The translations under genes and the position numbers were made by a program. Below are positions 1-8,723 of a DNA stretch of 41,113 nucleotides, one piece after another. The notes beneath the pieces are model-generated. The model worked only from the letters and a program-made list of their open reading frames with translations. It was not told the origin of the DNA and did no database searches. Source of the stretch: Akkermansia muciniphila (GTDB lineage Bacteria > Verrucomicrobiota > Verrucomicrobiia > Verrucomicrobiales > Akkermansiaceae); assembly GCA_945860285.1 (NCBI GenBank), contig CAMAQB010000022.1, positions 1 through 41,113 of the forward strand, read 5' to 3'. Each line of letters begins with the position of its first letter. The first letter of the stretch is position 1.

Positions 1-188
1 TCGTGCCAAAAAAAGGCAAATAAACGCAAAATCCCAGCCCCAAAATGGCACCAAAGAACAATCGCACCAGATAAAATAAGCCGAAACAAAAAGAGTATTC
101 ATGTGAACACATTTACATAATGCTGTAAAAACATTTTGCAATTGGCTCATTAGTTTGTAATTTCATACTGTTTCTTTTTTCTATCATT

Positions 189-1127
189 TTAGGTTTGTGT
201 TTTCTTGGTAAGCTCCCTTTCGGGGAGATTCGTTTGCGTATAACGCGAAAGCTGGGTGGCGGCACTGCGGGGGAGGCTCTCGGGAAGCGCGGCGAGGGCT
301 GAGGATTCATCGCTCGCATCGAGGTAGTAGCTGAGGGTGGTGGGTTCTGGCAGGAGATCGTGAGCTTGCAGTGCGTGGTGGAGTAGAGCATGGCAAGCAG
401 CAGGTGAGCCGTGGAGGGCGGCAATTGTCAGGTGGCCATGCGCGTGCTGGGCAAGGCAGACGGCAGTGGGTTGGCCATTTTCTACGACCACGCCGGAGCA
501 ACGGGGATCAAAGAGGCTGGGCTGGTGGGTGGCGGCGGTTTGAAAGCCGTGGGCTAGCTCGGTGGGGCGGAGGGAACTACCGCAGAGGAGTGGGCGCAGG
601 GCGGGAAAGTGCTCGCCGTGGGGTGGGTGGATGGCGGGTGTTTCCTCTATGCTATGGGAAAGGGCGGTGCGCCAAGTGGCGGCATCTGCTTGGTAATGGG
701 TGCGGGTGGCGGTGGCGGTGAAGCCGAGGTCTGCGAGCAAGGCAGAGGGCTGCTCGGCGGGTAGCCAATCTGCGATGGCGATGGTGCTGATGCTGGGTTC
801 GGCGGTTGGGATGTGGGCGATGAGGGCGCGGAGGAAGGCGGGAAGTTCTGCACCTAGCGCGGGCAATGCGGTCCACTGGAGTTCGGCGGTGAGGGTGCCA
901 TCGGTCTCTGGGATGCTCTTCCAAAAAGCGACGCCGAGGATGCGCTCTACGGGCTGAGAACGCACGGCGACGAAGCAATGCTGCCGCCCCTCCCCAGGGC
1001 GAGCAGGCGCGGGCGTACATAAAGAAGCCGCGCGACCGAGTTCATCTGACTCGGCAGCGCGGAAGGCGTAGGGACTGGTGGCTGGCGATTCTCCGGGGAA
1101 AACGCTTCTAGAGTCATCAACCTGCAT
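189..1127 (-). CDS. hypothetical protein, possibly tandem GNAT-like
   Basis: A 312-residue protein read leftward from the ATG at 1127. The same frame stays open upstream to 1679, but that stretch is antisense-like, proline/serine-rich and lies over the better-supported gene at 1117-1809, so I start at 1127, which overlaps the upstream stop by 11 bp and suggests translational coupling. The protein has two similar halves with GNAT-like strand patterns: residues near 50-70 (FVAVRSQPVERILGVAFWK) and near 230-255 (VVVENGQPTAVCLAQHA). No clear acetyl-CoA P-loop (Q/RxxGxG/A) is visible, so the acyltransferase assignment is only a fold-level guess. It is alanine/histidine-rich and has no signal peptide or membrane segment. 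It forms a two-gene unit with the neighbour at 1117-1809. Confidence 0.5.
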   Translation of the reverse strand: MQVDDSRSVFPGESPATSPYAFRAAESDELGRAASLCTPAPARPGEGRQHCFVAVRSQPVERILGVAFWKSIPETDGTLTAELQWTALPALGAELPAFLRALIAHIPTAEPSISTIAIADWLPAEQPSALLADLGFTATATRTHYQADAATWRTALSHSIEETPAIHPPHGEHFPALRPLLCGSSLRPTELAHGFQTAATHQPSLFDPRCSGVVVENGQPTAVCLAQHAHGHLTIAALHGSPAACHALLHHALQAHDLLPEPTTLSYYLDASDESSALAALPESLPRSAATQLSRYTQTNLPERELTKKTQT

Positions 1128-1809
1128 CGGGAGTCGGGGGGGCTTCGGACTTCGACTTCGGTTTGCGGCGTGGGCGCTCGACTCGTGCGGCGGTTTCCCA
1201 CTGGGCGAGGATGGCGGGGTCGCGAGAGAATTTGTTGCGGACGATGGGGAGGAGCTGGGTGCGGGCCTTGATGCCGCGCTTGAGGGCATCTTGCAGCGCA
1301 GCGGTGCCGCCGACTTGTCCAGAGAGGCCGGAGTTTTGGCCGTTGACGGCTTTTTCCAGATCCCCGATGTCATCTTCCAGATCATCCAGGAAGTCCTCGT
1401 CCATCTCGAATTGGAGGAAAAGGGCCTTGTGCTTGGTGGCCTCGGCCAGGAACTCGCGGGCGGTGGTGAGCAGCGTGCCGTAGGCGCGTGAGCGGGACAT
1501 GCGGAACTGGTCATCGAAGTCCGGCAAGTCCTCGGCCTCAGAAATGCCATCTGCGGTTTCGCGGATTTTGGCCAGCAGGGTGCGGAGGTTTTTTGCATAG
1601 ACCTCCTTGGACGAGGTGCCGCCGTGGAACTCGCCAGAGCCGGAGAGTTGGGCGACGCCCTCTTTTTCCATCTCGGCAACTACCGCCGTAATGATGGCGA
1701 ACTGCGAGATAGCGCGGGAGTTGGCCGCGAAGGCGCTCCCTTTCTGGGTGCTAAAGCCTGCCATGCGCTGGAAGGCATCAAAGTGGTTGCGGGTTATTTC
1801 GTTGTTCAT
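1117..1809 (-). CDS. conserved-looking hypothetical protein, 230 aa
   Basis: A 230-residue acidic, mostly helical protein starting MNNEITRNHFDAF. It has no signal peptide, no membrane segments and no motif I recognise. Composition is normal for a real protein, with an acidic stretch near residue 138 (DEDFLDDLEDDIGDLEK) and a basic C-terminal tail (residues 210-225, RPRRKPKSKSE) ending in proline. I have an impression that similar ~200-aa helical proteins starting MNNE/MNRE recur in Verrucomicrobia and Planctomycetes genomes, but cannot confirm it. It is the first gene of a pair with the ORF ending at 189; their reading frames overlap by 11 bp. A 21-bp tandem repeat array begins about 90 bp upstream of its start codon. 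Function unknown. Confidence 0.75.
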   Translation of the reverse strand: MNNEITRNHFDAFQRMAGFSTQKGSAFAANSRAISQFAIITAVVAEMEKEGVAQLSGSGEFHGGTSSKEVYAKNLRTLLAKIRETADGISEAEDLPDFDDQFRMSRSRAYGTLLTTAREFLAEATKHKALFLQFEMDEDFLDDLEDDIGDLEKAVNGQNSGLSGQVGGTAALQDALKRGIKARTQLLPIVRNKFSRDPAILAQWETAARVERPRRKPKSKSEAPPTPDAG

Positions 1810-1897
1810 CGTTTTTGTGGGAAATACATGGGTAACGTAGATACAGTCAGTTGCTTTACAGATTCATAGCAGCTTGACCACCCTGCGCAATCATAAA

Positions 1898-2170
1898 ATG
1901 CATGTGCGCTACGATACAATGCATGTGCGCTACGATACAATGCATGTGCGCTACGATACAATGCATGTGCGCTACGATAAAATGCGCGTGCGCTACGATA
2001 AAATGCACGTGCGCTACGATAAAATGCGCGTGCGCTACGATAAAATGCACGTGCGCTACGATAAAATGCACGTGCGCTACGATAAAATGCATGTGCGCTG
2101 CCATAAAATGCATGTGCGCTACGATAAAATGCACGTGCGCTGCCATAAAATGCACGTGCGCTGGAGGAAA
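1898..2170. repeat. 13-copy 21-bp tandem repeat array
   Basis: Thirteen head-to-tail units of exactly 21 bp start at 1898, 1919, 1940 and so on to 2150. The core is ATGCAYGTGCGCTACGAT followed by three bases, usually AAA (ACA in the first three units). Units differ only at a few sites: CAT/CAC/CGC after the ATG and TACGAT/TGCCAT near the end. Many units contain the palindrome GCACGTGC or ATGCAT. Because 21 is a multiple of three and no unit has a stop in several frames, long low-complexity reading frames run through both strands (MHVRYDK repeats on plus, HFIVAHV or FYRSARA repeats on minus); I regard these as by-products. The last unit decays at 2163. Confidence 0.95.
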
Positions 2171-2286
2171 CGTGGCGGCACTTTCCAAGTGCCATGCCCA
2201 AGAAAGACATCGATGCAGCCCTCGCGAATAAAATCCGCGTGATATTCTGCGTGATATTCTGCGGGAATTTGCGTGGGAATTTGCAT
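2119..2286 (-). CDS. possible small ORF, 55 aa, with strong Shine-Dalgarno
   Basis: A 55-residue frame starting at the ATG at 2286, preceded by AAAGGAGGACC (2287-2297), the best ribosome binding site in this region although the 3-nt spacing is tight. It begins MQIPTQIPAEYHAEYHADF, encoded by two 12-bp doublets, and runs into the 21-bp array where it stops in the penultimate units. The protein has no recognisable domain. It may be a remnant 5' end of a gene whose body was replaced by repeats, or a chance frame. Coding status is doubtful. Confidence 0.25.
   Translation of the reverse strand: MQIPTQIPAEYHAEYHADFIREGCIDVFLGHGTWKVPPRFLQRTCILWQRTCILS
2239..2286. repeat. two adjacent 12-bp tandem doublets
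   Basis: GTGATATTCTGC occurs twice in tandem (2239-2250, 2251-2262), directly followed by GGGAATTTGCRT twice in tandem (2263-2274, 2275-2286). Both doublets keep a multiple-of-three length, as the neighbouring 21-bp array does. Confidence 0.9.
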
Positions 2287-2397
2287 GGTCCTCCTTTCCC
2301 AAAACTTGCTGCGCTCCAGTATCAATAAAAAATACTTCGCTAAAAAGCTAACACCTAACCACCGCTGACACACTTTTGCTTTGGCGATTCAAAAAAT

Positions 2398-2425
2398 TTG
2401 ACATAGCGTTAGAGATACATAGACT
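2398..2425 (+). promoter_or_regulatory. candidate promoter of the RND efflux operon
   Basis: A consensus -35 hexamer TTGACA (2398-2403) is followed after 16 bp by TAGACT (2420-2425), four of six matches to a -10 box. It lies about 205 bp upstream of the adaptor gene start and points toward it. The leader 2426-2630 contains no convincing gene; short open frames there have no ribosome site and unlikely composition. Sigma-70-type boxes are only weakly predictive in this phylum. Confidence 0.35.
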
Positions 2426-2630
2426 CGTGGCGAATGATTGTGACCGTCAACACCAGAAACATACGACGCGGCACTGCTGTTGCGTCGGTTTTTTCTGCGC
2501 TGGGCACTGCTAAGACGGCGTTTTTCACTTCTTGCACTCTCCTTTTTCCCGCAACCCGTTTTTCTCCCTCCTCCGGTCTGGCCACCGGCAATTGCAACGG
2601 CCTTCACTCCAAAAGCAAATGTCTAGCAAC

Positions 2631-3806
2631 ATGAAGTCACGTCTCGCCATCCTACTCGCGCCCGCTGTTCTGGCAGTTACAGCCTGCAAGAAGGAGGTGC
2701 AGGCTCCACAACTGCCACCTCCTCTGGTAACCGTGGCCAATCCGCTGGTGCGCGACATTCCTTTTGTGGCGGAGATCATCGCGCAGACCGAGGCAAAGGC
2801 CAACGTCGAGATCAGAGCCAGGGTGGAAGGAACCGTGGAGCAGATCGCTTTCAGCGAGGGTTCCGAGGTCAAGGAGGGCGATCTTCTGTTCGTGCTCGAC
2901 CGCAAGCTGGTCGAGGAACGACTTGCCGCAGCCAAAGGAAATCTCGGTCAGGTCACGGCGGCCTTGGGTCGTGCGAAGCTAGATGTCGAGAGACTGGAAC
3001 CCTTGGTGGAAAAGCGGGCCGTGCCACGCAAGGATCTGGACAATGCGAAGTCGGCGGTCGAAGCTTCCGAGTCTGCCATGGAAACCGCGAGAGCCCAAGT
3101 GAGGTCCGCTGAATTGGACCTGACCTACACCGAAATCAAGGCACCAGTGAGCGGCCTGATCGGGTCCAAAGAAGTCGATGTGGGAACGCTCGTTGGGAAA
3201 GGTCAGCCCACCCTGATGGCCACCATTTCCCCGCTCGATCCGATCTGGGCGAACGCGGATGTCAGCGAAGTGGCCTATCTGAACGCGGCGGATAAATTCT
3301 CGGACCCCCAGAACTCGAAGGCCGTGTTTTCACTTGTTCAAGCCAATGGTCAGGTGAATGGCCACACGGGAAAGCTGGCGTTCGTCGATCGGTCGGTCAA
3401 CTCCTCTACTGGCACGCTCAAGGTGCGGGTCGAGTTTCCGAATCCGGAAAAGATTCTTCGCCCAGGCCAGTTCTGCCGCCTACGAGTGGTCGGTCGAACC
3501 GATGCCGGCGCCATTTTAGTCCCGCAGCGTGCGGTGCAGGAGCTTCAAGGACTGCACAATGTTTTTGTCGTGGATGGTAGCGGCAAGGTCAGCTTCAAGC
3601 GCGTCAAGATGGGTCGGAGGATTGGTTCGCTGTGGATCGTCGAATCTGGCCTAACCGGAACGGACACGGTGATCATCGAAGGGCTGCAGAAGGCACGTGA
3701 CGGGTTACCCGTCACACAGCAACCAACGAAAATCGACGACGCACCGGTTCTCGAACTGCTGGCCTCGGTTCCCGGAGCCAAGGCCGAAACTCCCACCAAC
3801 AAGTGA
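2631..3806 (+). CDS. RND efflux periplasmic adaptor (membrane fusion) lipoprotein
   Basis: Membrane fusion subunit of an RND tripartite efflux pump, linking the inner-membrane pump to the outer-membrane channel. I start at the ATG at 2631, giving a lipoprotein signal MKSRLAILLAPAVLAVTAC with the lipobox cysteine near residue 19; the ATG at 2619 is a close alternative, and the frame is open back to a TTG at 2532. After the signal come the barrel-sandwich/lipoyl half (residues near 60-85, EIRARVEGTVEQIAFSEGSEVKEG), an alpha-hairpin (LGRAKLDVERLEPLVEKRAV), the second lipoyl half (TYTEIKAPVSGLIGSKEVDVGTLVGKG) and the beta-barrel/membrane-proximal domain (LRPGQFCRLRVVGRT). About 391 residues, normal for the AcrA/MexA family. 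First gene of the operon; the pump gene begins 12 bp after its stop. Substrate cannot be deduced. Confidence 0.95.
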   Translation: MKSRLAILLAPAVLAVTACKKEVQAPQLPPPLVTVANPLVRDIPFVAEIIAQTEAKANVEIRARVEGTVEQIAFSEGSEVKEGDLLFVLDRKLVEERLAAAKGNLGQVTAALGRAKLDVERLEPLVEKRAVPRKDLDNAKSAVEASESAMETARAQVRSAELDLTYTEIKAPVSGLIGSKEVDVGTLVGKGQPTLMATISPLDPIWANADVSEVAYLNAADKFSDPQNSKAVFSLVQANGQVNGHTGKLAFVDRSVNSSTGTLKVRVEFPNPEKILRPGQFCRLRVVGRTDAGAILVPQRAVQELQGLHNVFVVDGSGKVSFKRVKMGRRIGSLWIVESGLTGTDTVIIEGLQKARDGLPVTQQPTKIDDAPVLELLASVPGAKAETPTNK

Positions 3807-3818
3807 CATACCGAGTTT

Positions 3819-6800
3819 ATGGCTGATTTTTTTATCCGTCGTCCTATCGTTGCGATGGTGATCTCCATCCTGATGGTGATCATCGGAGGCTTCGTCTTGA
3901 CCCGTCTGCCGGTGTCCGAGTATCCCGAGGTAAGTCCTCCGGTGATCAACGTAACCGGCAATTTCCGTGGAGCGGACTCCGAGGCGGTCGAGGCGTCGGT
4001 GGCGACTCCGATTGAGGCGCAGATCAATGGTGTGGAAGACATGCTTTACATGAAGTCGGTCAATGCCGCCGACGGGTCGATGACGCTCACAGCGACCTTT
4101 GATCTCGGCACCAGCCCGAACCTCAACCAGGTCAACGTCCAGAACCGGGCGTCGCTGGCCTTTCCTCGCCTTCCTGAAGCGGTGACGCGGGACGGGGTGA
4201 GTGTGAAGCGGTCCAGCCCCGACATCCTGATGATGATAGGCCTCGTGTCGCCGAAGGGAACCTACGATGCGGTCTTTCTCTCTAACTACGCCACGATCAA
4301 TCTGATCGATGCAATCGCACGCGTGAAGGGAGTGGGCGATGTCAAGAATTTCACCGCTCAGGACTATGCGATGCGCCTCTGGATTGACCCAGATCGTCTG
4401 GCTTCCCGAGGGCTGACACCCGCCGACATCATCGCGGCTGTGAGAGAGCAAAACGTCCAAGCGGCGGCTGGTTTGGTGGGAGCGGAGCCCGCGAAAAAGG
4501 GACAGGAGTTTCAATACAACGTGGTCGCCAGTGGGCTGTTGAAGGATCCGAAGGAATTCGAGGAGATCATCGTCCGCTCGAATCCCGACGGCTCGCAGGT
4601 CAAGGTGAAGGACGTGGCGCGGATCGAAATGGGTGCTCAGGTTTACAAAAGCACTGCCCGTGTAGGTGGTGCCCCCGCCGCAGCACTCGGCATCTATCTG
4701 GCACCGGGGGCTAATGCCCTTTCCACGGCGGACGCGATCAAGAAGGAAATCGCCATGGTGGAGCAGCGTTTCCCGCCTGACATGGAGGCCCAGGTCACGC
4801 TCGATTCCACCTTGCCGATCAAGGCCTCGATGGAGTCGATCGTTCATACGTTGTTTGAAGCGGTGATTTTGGTCATCATCGTGGTGTTCATTTTCCTTCA
4901 GAATTTCCGCGCCACGCTCATTCCGATGCTGACCGTCCCAGTGGCATTGCTTGGCACCTTCATGGTGTTCCCGTTGCTCGGGTTTTCAGTGAACACGCTG
5001 ACCCTCTTCGGCCTCGTGCTGGCGATCGGTATCGTGGTCGATGATGCCATCGTGGTGGTCGAAGCCGTGATGCACCATTTGGAGCATGGCGCGACGCCAG
5101 TTGAGGCGACGCGAAAGGCGATGAAGGAAGTTTCAGGGCCGGTCGTCGCAATCGCCCTGATCCTTTGCGCGGTCTTCGTGCCTGTAGCTTTCATGCCCGG
5201 ACTGACCGGCACGCTCTATCAGCAGTTCGCCATCACCATCGCGGCCTCGGTCATTTTCTCTGCGATCAATGCCCTCACGCTGAGTCCCGCCCTTGCCGCG
5301 CTGCTGCTCCGTCCGCCTAAGCCTCAAAAGGGACCTCTCGGAATGTTATTCCGCGGTTTCAACAAGGGCTTCGATGCCATTACCTCGGGATACACCGGCG
5401 TGGTCGGCTATCTGGTGCGGCGTTCCGCGCGGACGATGTTGCTGCTGGTCGTGGCCGTGGTAGGGATCGTGTTTCTCGGCAAGGCGGTTCCTGGTGGCTT
5501 TGTGCCTGACGAGGACAAGGGCTATTTCTTCATTGCCGCGGAGCTTCCGAATGCCGCCTCGATGCAGCGTTCCGAGGCCGTCGGGGCGAAAATCGAACAG
5601 ATTTTGGCAAAGACCGAGGGCATTGATGCCTTCGTGAACATCTCCGGCTTCAGCATCATGAGCGGGGTCGCCTCACCCAACTCGCTGACTTTCTTCGTCA
5701 GCCTGAAAGACTGGAAAGAGCGCACCACTCCGCAAACGCACGTCAAGGGTATCATCCGCAAGTTGACAGGTCAGTTCATGGGGATCCCCGAGGCGCGGGC
5801 AATGGCCTTCGGTCCCCCATCCCTGCCCGGCTACGGAAGCGCATCTGGCTTCACCTTCGAACTCCAAGATCGCGCCGGTGGATCGGTGGAGGAGCTCGCC
5901 AAAATGTCGGAAAAGTTCCTGATGGAGGCCGCGAAACGCCCTGAGCTGACTCGCCTCTACACCGGCTTCCGGCCATCGGTGCCGCAGGTCAAGGTCGATC
6001 TTGATCGCGAGAAATGCCGCAAGCTCGGCGTCAATGTCAGCGATGTCTTTAACACCCTCCAGGCCTACCTTGGTGGAGCCTATGTGAACGACTTCAATCG
6101 CTTCGGCCGTGTTTACCGCGTCTTTCTGCAGGCCGAACCCCAGTTCACCAGCAAGCCCGAGGACATCCGGAAATTCAACGTCCGCAACAAGGATGGTCTG
6201 ATGGTGCCGCTGGATACCTTGGTGAATGTCTCCGCCACGAGTGGTCCGGCTTTCACCACCCGCTACAACCTTTTCCGCACAACGGAGATCACTGGTGCGT
6301 CGGCTCCGGGATACAGTTCTTCGCAGGCGGTGGCCGCCATGGAAGAGGTGGCGAAGCAGGTGCTGCCGTCGAACTTCGGATATGAGTGGACTGGGCTGAC
6401 CTATCAGGAAAAGAAGGCCGAGGGCCAGTCGGTGTTTATTTTTGGACTCGCCATCGTGTTCGTGTTCCTCCTTCTCGCGGCCCAGTATGAAAGCTGGTCA
6501 CTGCCGTTCAGCGTACTGCTGGCGACTCCGCTCGTGGTGCTGGGCACCTACCTAGGACTGCTGATGCGCGGCTTTGAAAACAATGTCTATGCCCAGATCG
6601 GGATCATCATGTTGATCGGACTGGCCGCAAAGAACGCGATTCTGATCGTAGAGTTCGCGAAGATGGAGTTCGATAACGGCAGGCCCTTCATCGAGGCCGC
6701 CATCCTTGCTGCCAAGCTCCGCCTCCGCCCCATCTTGATGACGTCCTTCGCCTTTATTCTCGGCGCGGTTCCCTTGGCAATTGCGGCTGGATCGGGTGCC

Positions 6801-6992
6801 GAATCGCGAAAGGTCATGGGTACTGCCGTGGTCTTCGGGATGGGCATCGCCACCCTCATCGGTGTCTTCATCATCCCGGCCTGCTACGTGTTTGTGATGA
6901 GGTTGAACGGATCGGGAAAAAAGAAACCGCCCGAAAATGAACCACCCGGGCCGTCCGATCCCCCGCAGGATGAGGCCCCGGCTCACGGATGA
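3819..6992 (+). CDS. RND efflux pump, HAE1/AcrB family
   Basis: Proton-driven inner-membrane transporter that exports hydrophobic or amphiphilic compounds. At 1057 residues it has the standard AcrB/MexB length. It starts MADFFIRRPIVAMVISILMV, the usual FFI(R/D)RP N-terminus followed by TM1. Proton-relay residues are present: the aspartate pair D408-D409 in GIVVDDAIVVVEAV (TM4) and K938 in LIGLAAKNAILIVEFAK (TM10). The two porter/docking repeats are intact, including GYGSASGFTFELQDRAGG in the second half. The C-terminal tail after TM12 is proline-rich (KKKPPENEPPGPSDPPQDE). Lies 12 bp after the adaptor gene and 19 bp before the outer-membrane factor start chosen here, so the three are one transcription unit. 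No regulator gene is adjacent, so control is probably from elsewhere. Confidence 0.97.
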   Translation: MADFFIRRPIVAMVISILMVIIGGFVLTRLPVSEYPEVSPPVINVTGNFRGADSEAVEASVATPIEAQINGVEDMLYMKSVNAADGSMTLTATFDLGTSPNLNQVNVQNRASLAFPRLPEAVTRDGVSVKRSSPDILMMIGLVSPKGTYDAVFLSNYATINLIDAIARVKGVGDVKNFTAQDYAMRLWIDPDRLASRGLTPADIIAAVREQNVQAAAGLVGAEPAKKGQEFQYNVVASGLLKDPKEFEEIIVRSNPDGSQVKVKDVARIEMGAQVYKSTARVGGAPAAALGIYLAPGANALSTADAIKKEIAMVEQRFPPDMEAQVTLDSTLPIKASMESIVHTLFEAVILVIIVVFIFLQNFRATLIPMLTVPVALLGTFMVFPLLGFSVNTLTLFGLVLAIGIVVDDAIVVVEAVMHHLEHGATPVEATRKAMKEVSGPVVAIALILCAVFVPVAFMPGLTGTLYQQFAITIAASVIFSAINALTLSPALAALLLRPPKPQKGPLGMLFRGFNKGFDAITSGYTGVVGYLVRRSARTMLLLVVAVVGIVFLGKAVPGGFVPDEDKGYFFIAAELPNAASMQRSEAVGAKIEQILAKTEGIDAFVNISGFSIMSGVASPNSLTFFVSLKDWKERTTPQTHVKGIIRKLTGQFMGIPEARAMAFGPPSLPGYGSASGFTFELQDRAGGSVEELAKMSEKFLMEAAKRPELTRLYTGFRPSVPQVKVDLDREKCRKLGVNVSDVFNTLQAYLGGAYVNDFNRFGRVYRVFLQAEPQFTSKPEDIRKFNVRNKDGLMVPLDTLVNVSATSGPAFTTRYNLFRTTEITGASAPGYSSSQAVAAMEEVAKQVLPSNFGYEWTGLTYQEKKAEGQSVFIFGLAIVFVFLLLAAQYESWSLPFSVLLATPLVVLGTYLGLLMRGFENNVYAQIGIIMLIGLAAKNAILIVEFAKMEFDNGRPFIEAAILAAKLRLRPILMTSFAFILGAVPLAIAAGSGAESRKVMGTAVVFGMGIATLIGVFIIPACYVFVMRLNGSGKKKPPENEPPGPSDPPQDEAPAHG

Positions 6993-7011
6993 CCACTCAC
7001 AACTACCATTC

Positions 7012-8442
7012 ATGAACTCCCATCTTCTCAAAGCCAGCCTTTCTTCCGTGCTTCTGCTTTCCAGCTGCATGTCAGGGCCCAACTACTCACGCCCAGACAC
7101 TGCGGCAAATTCATTTTTCCGCTTCGGAAATTCGTCCGGCTCTAGCGATAAGACTTTCGGCGATCTCGATTGGCGCTCGGTTTACCGCGATTCTGCCCTG
7201 CGTGACCTGATTGAAGAAGGCCTCGCCAACAACCAAGACCGTAAGGCCGCCGCCGCGCGGGTGATTCAGGCTCAGGCGAACCTAACAGCGGTCCGCTCAA
7301 GGTTGGTTCCAACTGTCGGCGTAGGCTACGGCGGAGAAGTGGGTGACATCACCAACAAAGTCAATCCGGCTCTTTCCGGCGATTACGAGTCCCACGGTGC
7401 CGCGCTCACGATGTTCGAGTATGAGGTCGATTTCTGGGGAAAGATCCGTCGTTCAAATGAAGCGGCCAAGGCACAGCTCCTCGCTTCAGAGGAAGGCGAA
7501 CGCTTGGTTCAACAGGGGCTCATCGCGGGCATTGCCACCGCCTATTTGACACTCCGCGAGCAGGATGAGGAGCTGGCGATTTCCCAACGCACGCTGAAAG
7601 CACGCCAGGAATCGCTCTCACTCATCAGTGCACGCGAAAAGGGCGGCCAGAGCGCCCTCCCCGATGTGAAGCAGGCGGATGTGCTTGTCGCCGAGGCAGA
7701 TGCCGCCATCCAACAAATCGAAAAGCAGATCGCCCAGTTGGAGAACTTGCTCAGCGCGCTCTGTGGTCGAGCTCCGAGCGCGATTCGCCGGGGCCGCGCC
7801 ATCATGGATCAAGGCATCGTCGTCAGCGCTCCGGCCGGACTTCAGGCCGGATTGCTTGCCCGACGTCCCGACGTCCGACTTGCTGAGCAGCAACTTGTTG
7901 CCGCCAACGCCCGCATCGGGGTGGCTCAGGCCGAGCTATTGCCACGGATTTCGCTAACAGCTTCCGCTGGAATCAGCAGCAATGACTTCGCCGATCTGGT
8001 GAAGAACCCGAACCGCTACTGGAAGCTCGGTCCGACCGTGAGCTTGCCCTTGTTCACCGGCGGCCGTCTGCGGGCAGGTATCGTCGGTAGTCAGGCTGCG
8101 AGGGATGAAGCCGAGGCCAACTACCGGAGTTCCGTGCTCTCGGCCATGCGTGAGGTTTCCGATTCGCTGATCGCCTGTAGTAAAAATGTCGGAGTCCGTG
8201 ATGCCACTGGTCGGGTGGTGGATGCCCGCAAGATCGCCCTCGACCTCATCGAGGAAACGTTTGTGAACGGGGCCGCTAGCTACCTCGAAGTGCTCTACAA
8301 CGATCAGCAGCTCTTCGGAGCTGAGTTGAAAAACTCACGAGCTAGGCTCGACGTGCTACTCGCGGTGGTGGACCTCTACCGTGCACTTGGCGGTGGATGG
8401 GACAAGTCCAGCGTCCCAGCTCCCATCGATCCGATGAAGTGA
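7012..8442 (+). CDS. outer-membrane efflux factor (TolC/OprM, NodT family lipoprotein)
   Basis: Outer-membrane channel of the RND pump. I start at the ATG at 7012, which gives a lipoprotein signal MNSHLLKASLSSVLLLSSC (lipobox LSSC, cysteine 19); the frame is open to 6937, inside the pump gene, but that extension would bury the signal. Mature sequence begins MSGPNYSRPD, typical of the OprM/NodT class (xGPxYxxP). Both outer membrane efflux repeats are present, with the hallmark GLLARRPDVRLAEQQLVAANARIGVAQAE split over residues near 280-310 and PLFTGGRLRAG near 345-355. About 476 residues, normal. Last gene of the operon; a MITE-like element begins 3 bp after its stop codon and may contribute a transcription terminator. 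Confidence 0.95.
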   Translation: MNSHLLKASLSSVLLLSSCMSGPNYSRPDTAANSFFRFGNSSGSSDKTFGDLDWRSVYRDSALRDLIEEGLANNQDRKAAAARVIQAQANLTAVRSRLVPTVGVGYGGEVGDITNKVNPALSGDYESHGAALTMFEYEVDFWGKIRRSNEAAKAQLLASEEGERLVQQGLIAGIATAYLTLREQDEELAISQRTLKARQESLSLISAREKGGQSALPDVKQADVLVAEADAAIQQIEKQIAQLENLLSALCGRAPSAIRRGRAIMDQGIVVSAPAGLQAGLLARRPDVRLAEQQLVAANARIGVAQAELLPRISLTASAGISSNDFADLVKNPNRYWKLGPTVSLPLFTGGRLRAGIVGSQAARDEAEANYRSSVLSAMREVSDSLIACSKNVGVRDATGRVVDARKIALDLIEETFVNGAASYLEVLYNDQQLFGAELKNSRARLDVLLAVVDLYRALGGGWDKSSVPAPIDPMK

Positions 8443-8445
8443 GGT

Positions 8446-8665
8446 TCTAGCAGCCTGTCGGACTTAGAAAGCACAAGATAAAGCCTGTCTGAGCGCCTTC
8501 GATACAGCATGTTGTGGCGGCAAGGCCCCATACTAACCGTTAGATTTCCTGATATACATTAACTTCAGAAATTAGTGAAAATCAACTACCAAATCAAGTG
8601 TTAGCTCGACCTGAAAGTCCACATATTGATTTTGAGCGGAATTTTAAGTCAGACAGACTGCTAGA
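8446..8665. mobile_element. MITE-like element with 21-bp imperfect terminal inverted repeats
   Basis: A 220-bp AT-rich noncoding segment bounded by inverted repeats: left TCTAGCAGCCTGTCGGACTT (from 8446, next base A) and right, read on the minus strand from 8665, TCTAGCAGTCTGTCTGACTT (next base A). They match at 19 of 21 positions. No transposase frame lies inside. The CAG-CTGTC-GACTTA ends resemble ends of DDE insertion sequences. No clear target duplication is visible. It starts three bases after the efflux operon stop codon. Confidence 0.7.
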
Positions 8666-8723
8666 GGATAAGGGTATACTGCAGCGCATCAAGTTATGTG
8701 AATTGGTTTGTCTTGTTATTCTG

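Noticed and set aside
1128-1679. N-terminal extension of the frame ending at 189
   Set aside because: Proline/serine/alanine-rich and overlaid on the better-supported 230-aa gene in another frame.
1898-2170. CRISPR array
   Set aside because: Units are contiguous without unique spacers and no cas genes are present.
1856-2302. Repeat proteins (HFIVAHV, FYRSARA, MHVRYDK) read through the first array
   Set aside because: Open frames in several phases on both strands are an automatic result of a stop-free 21-bp unit.
3705-4847. 380-codon minus-strand open frame
   Set aside because: Antisense to the RND pump gene, histidine/arginine-rich as expected for a shadow.
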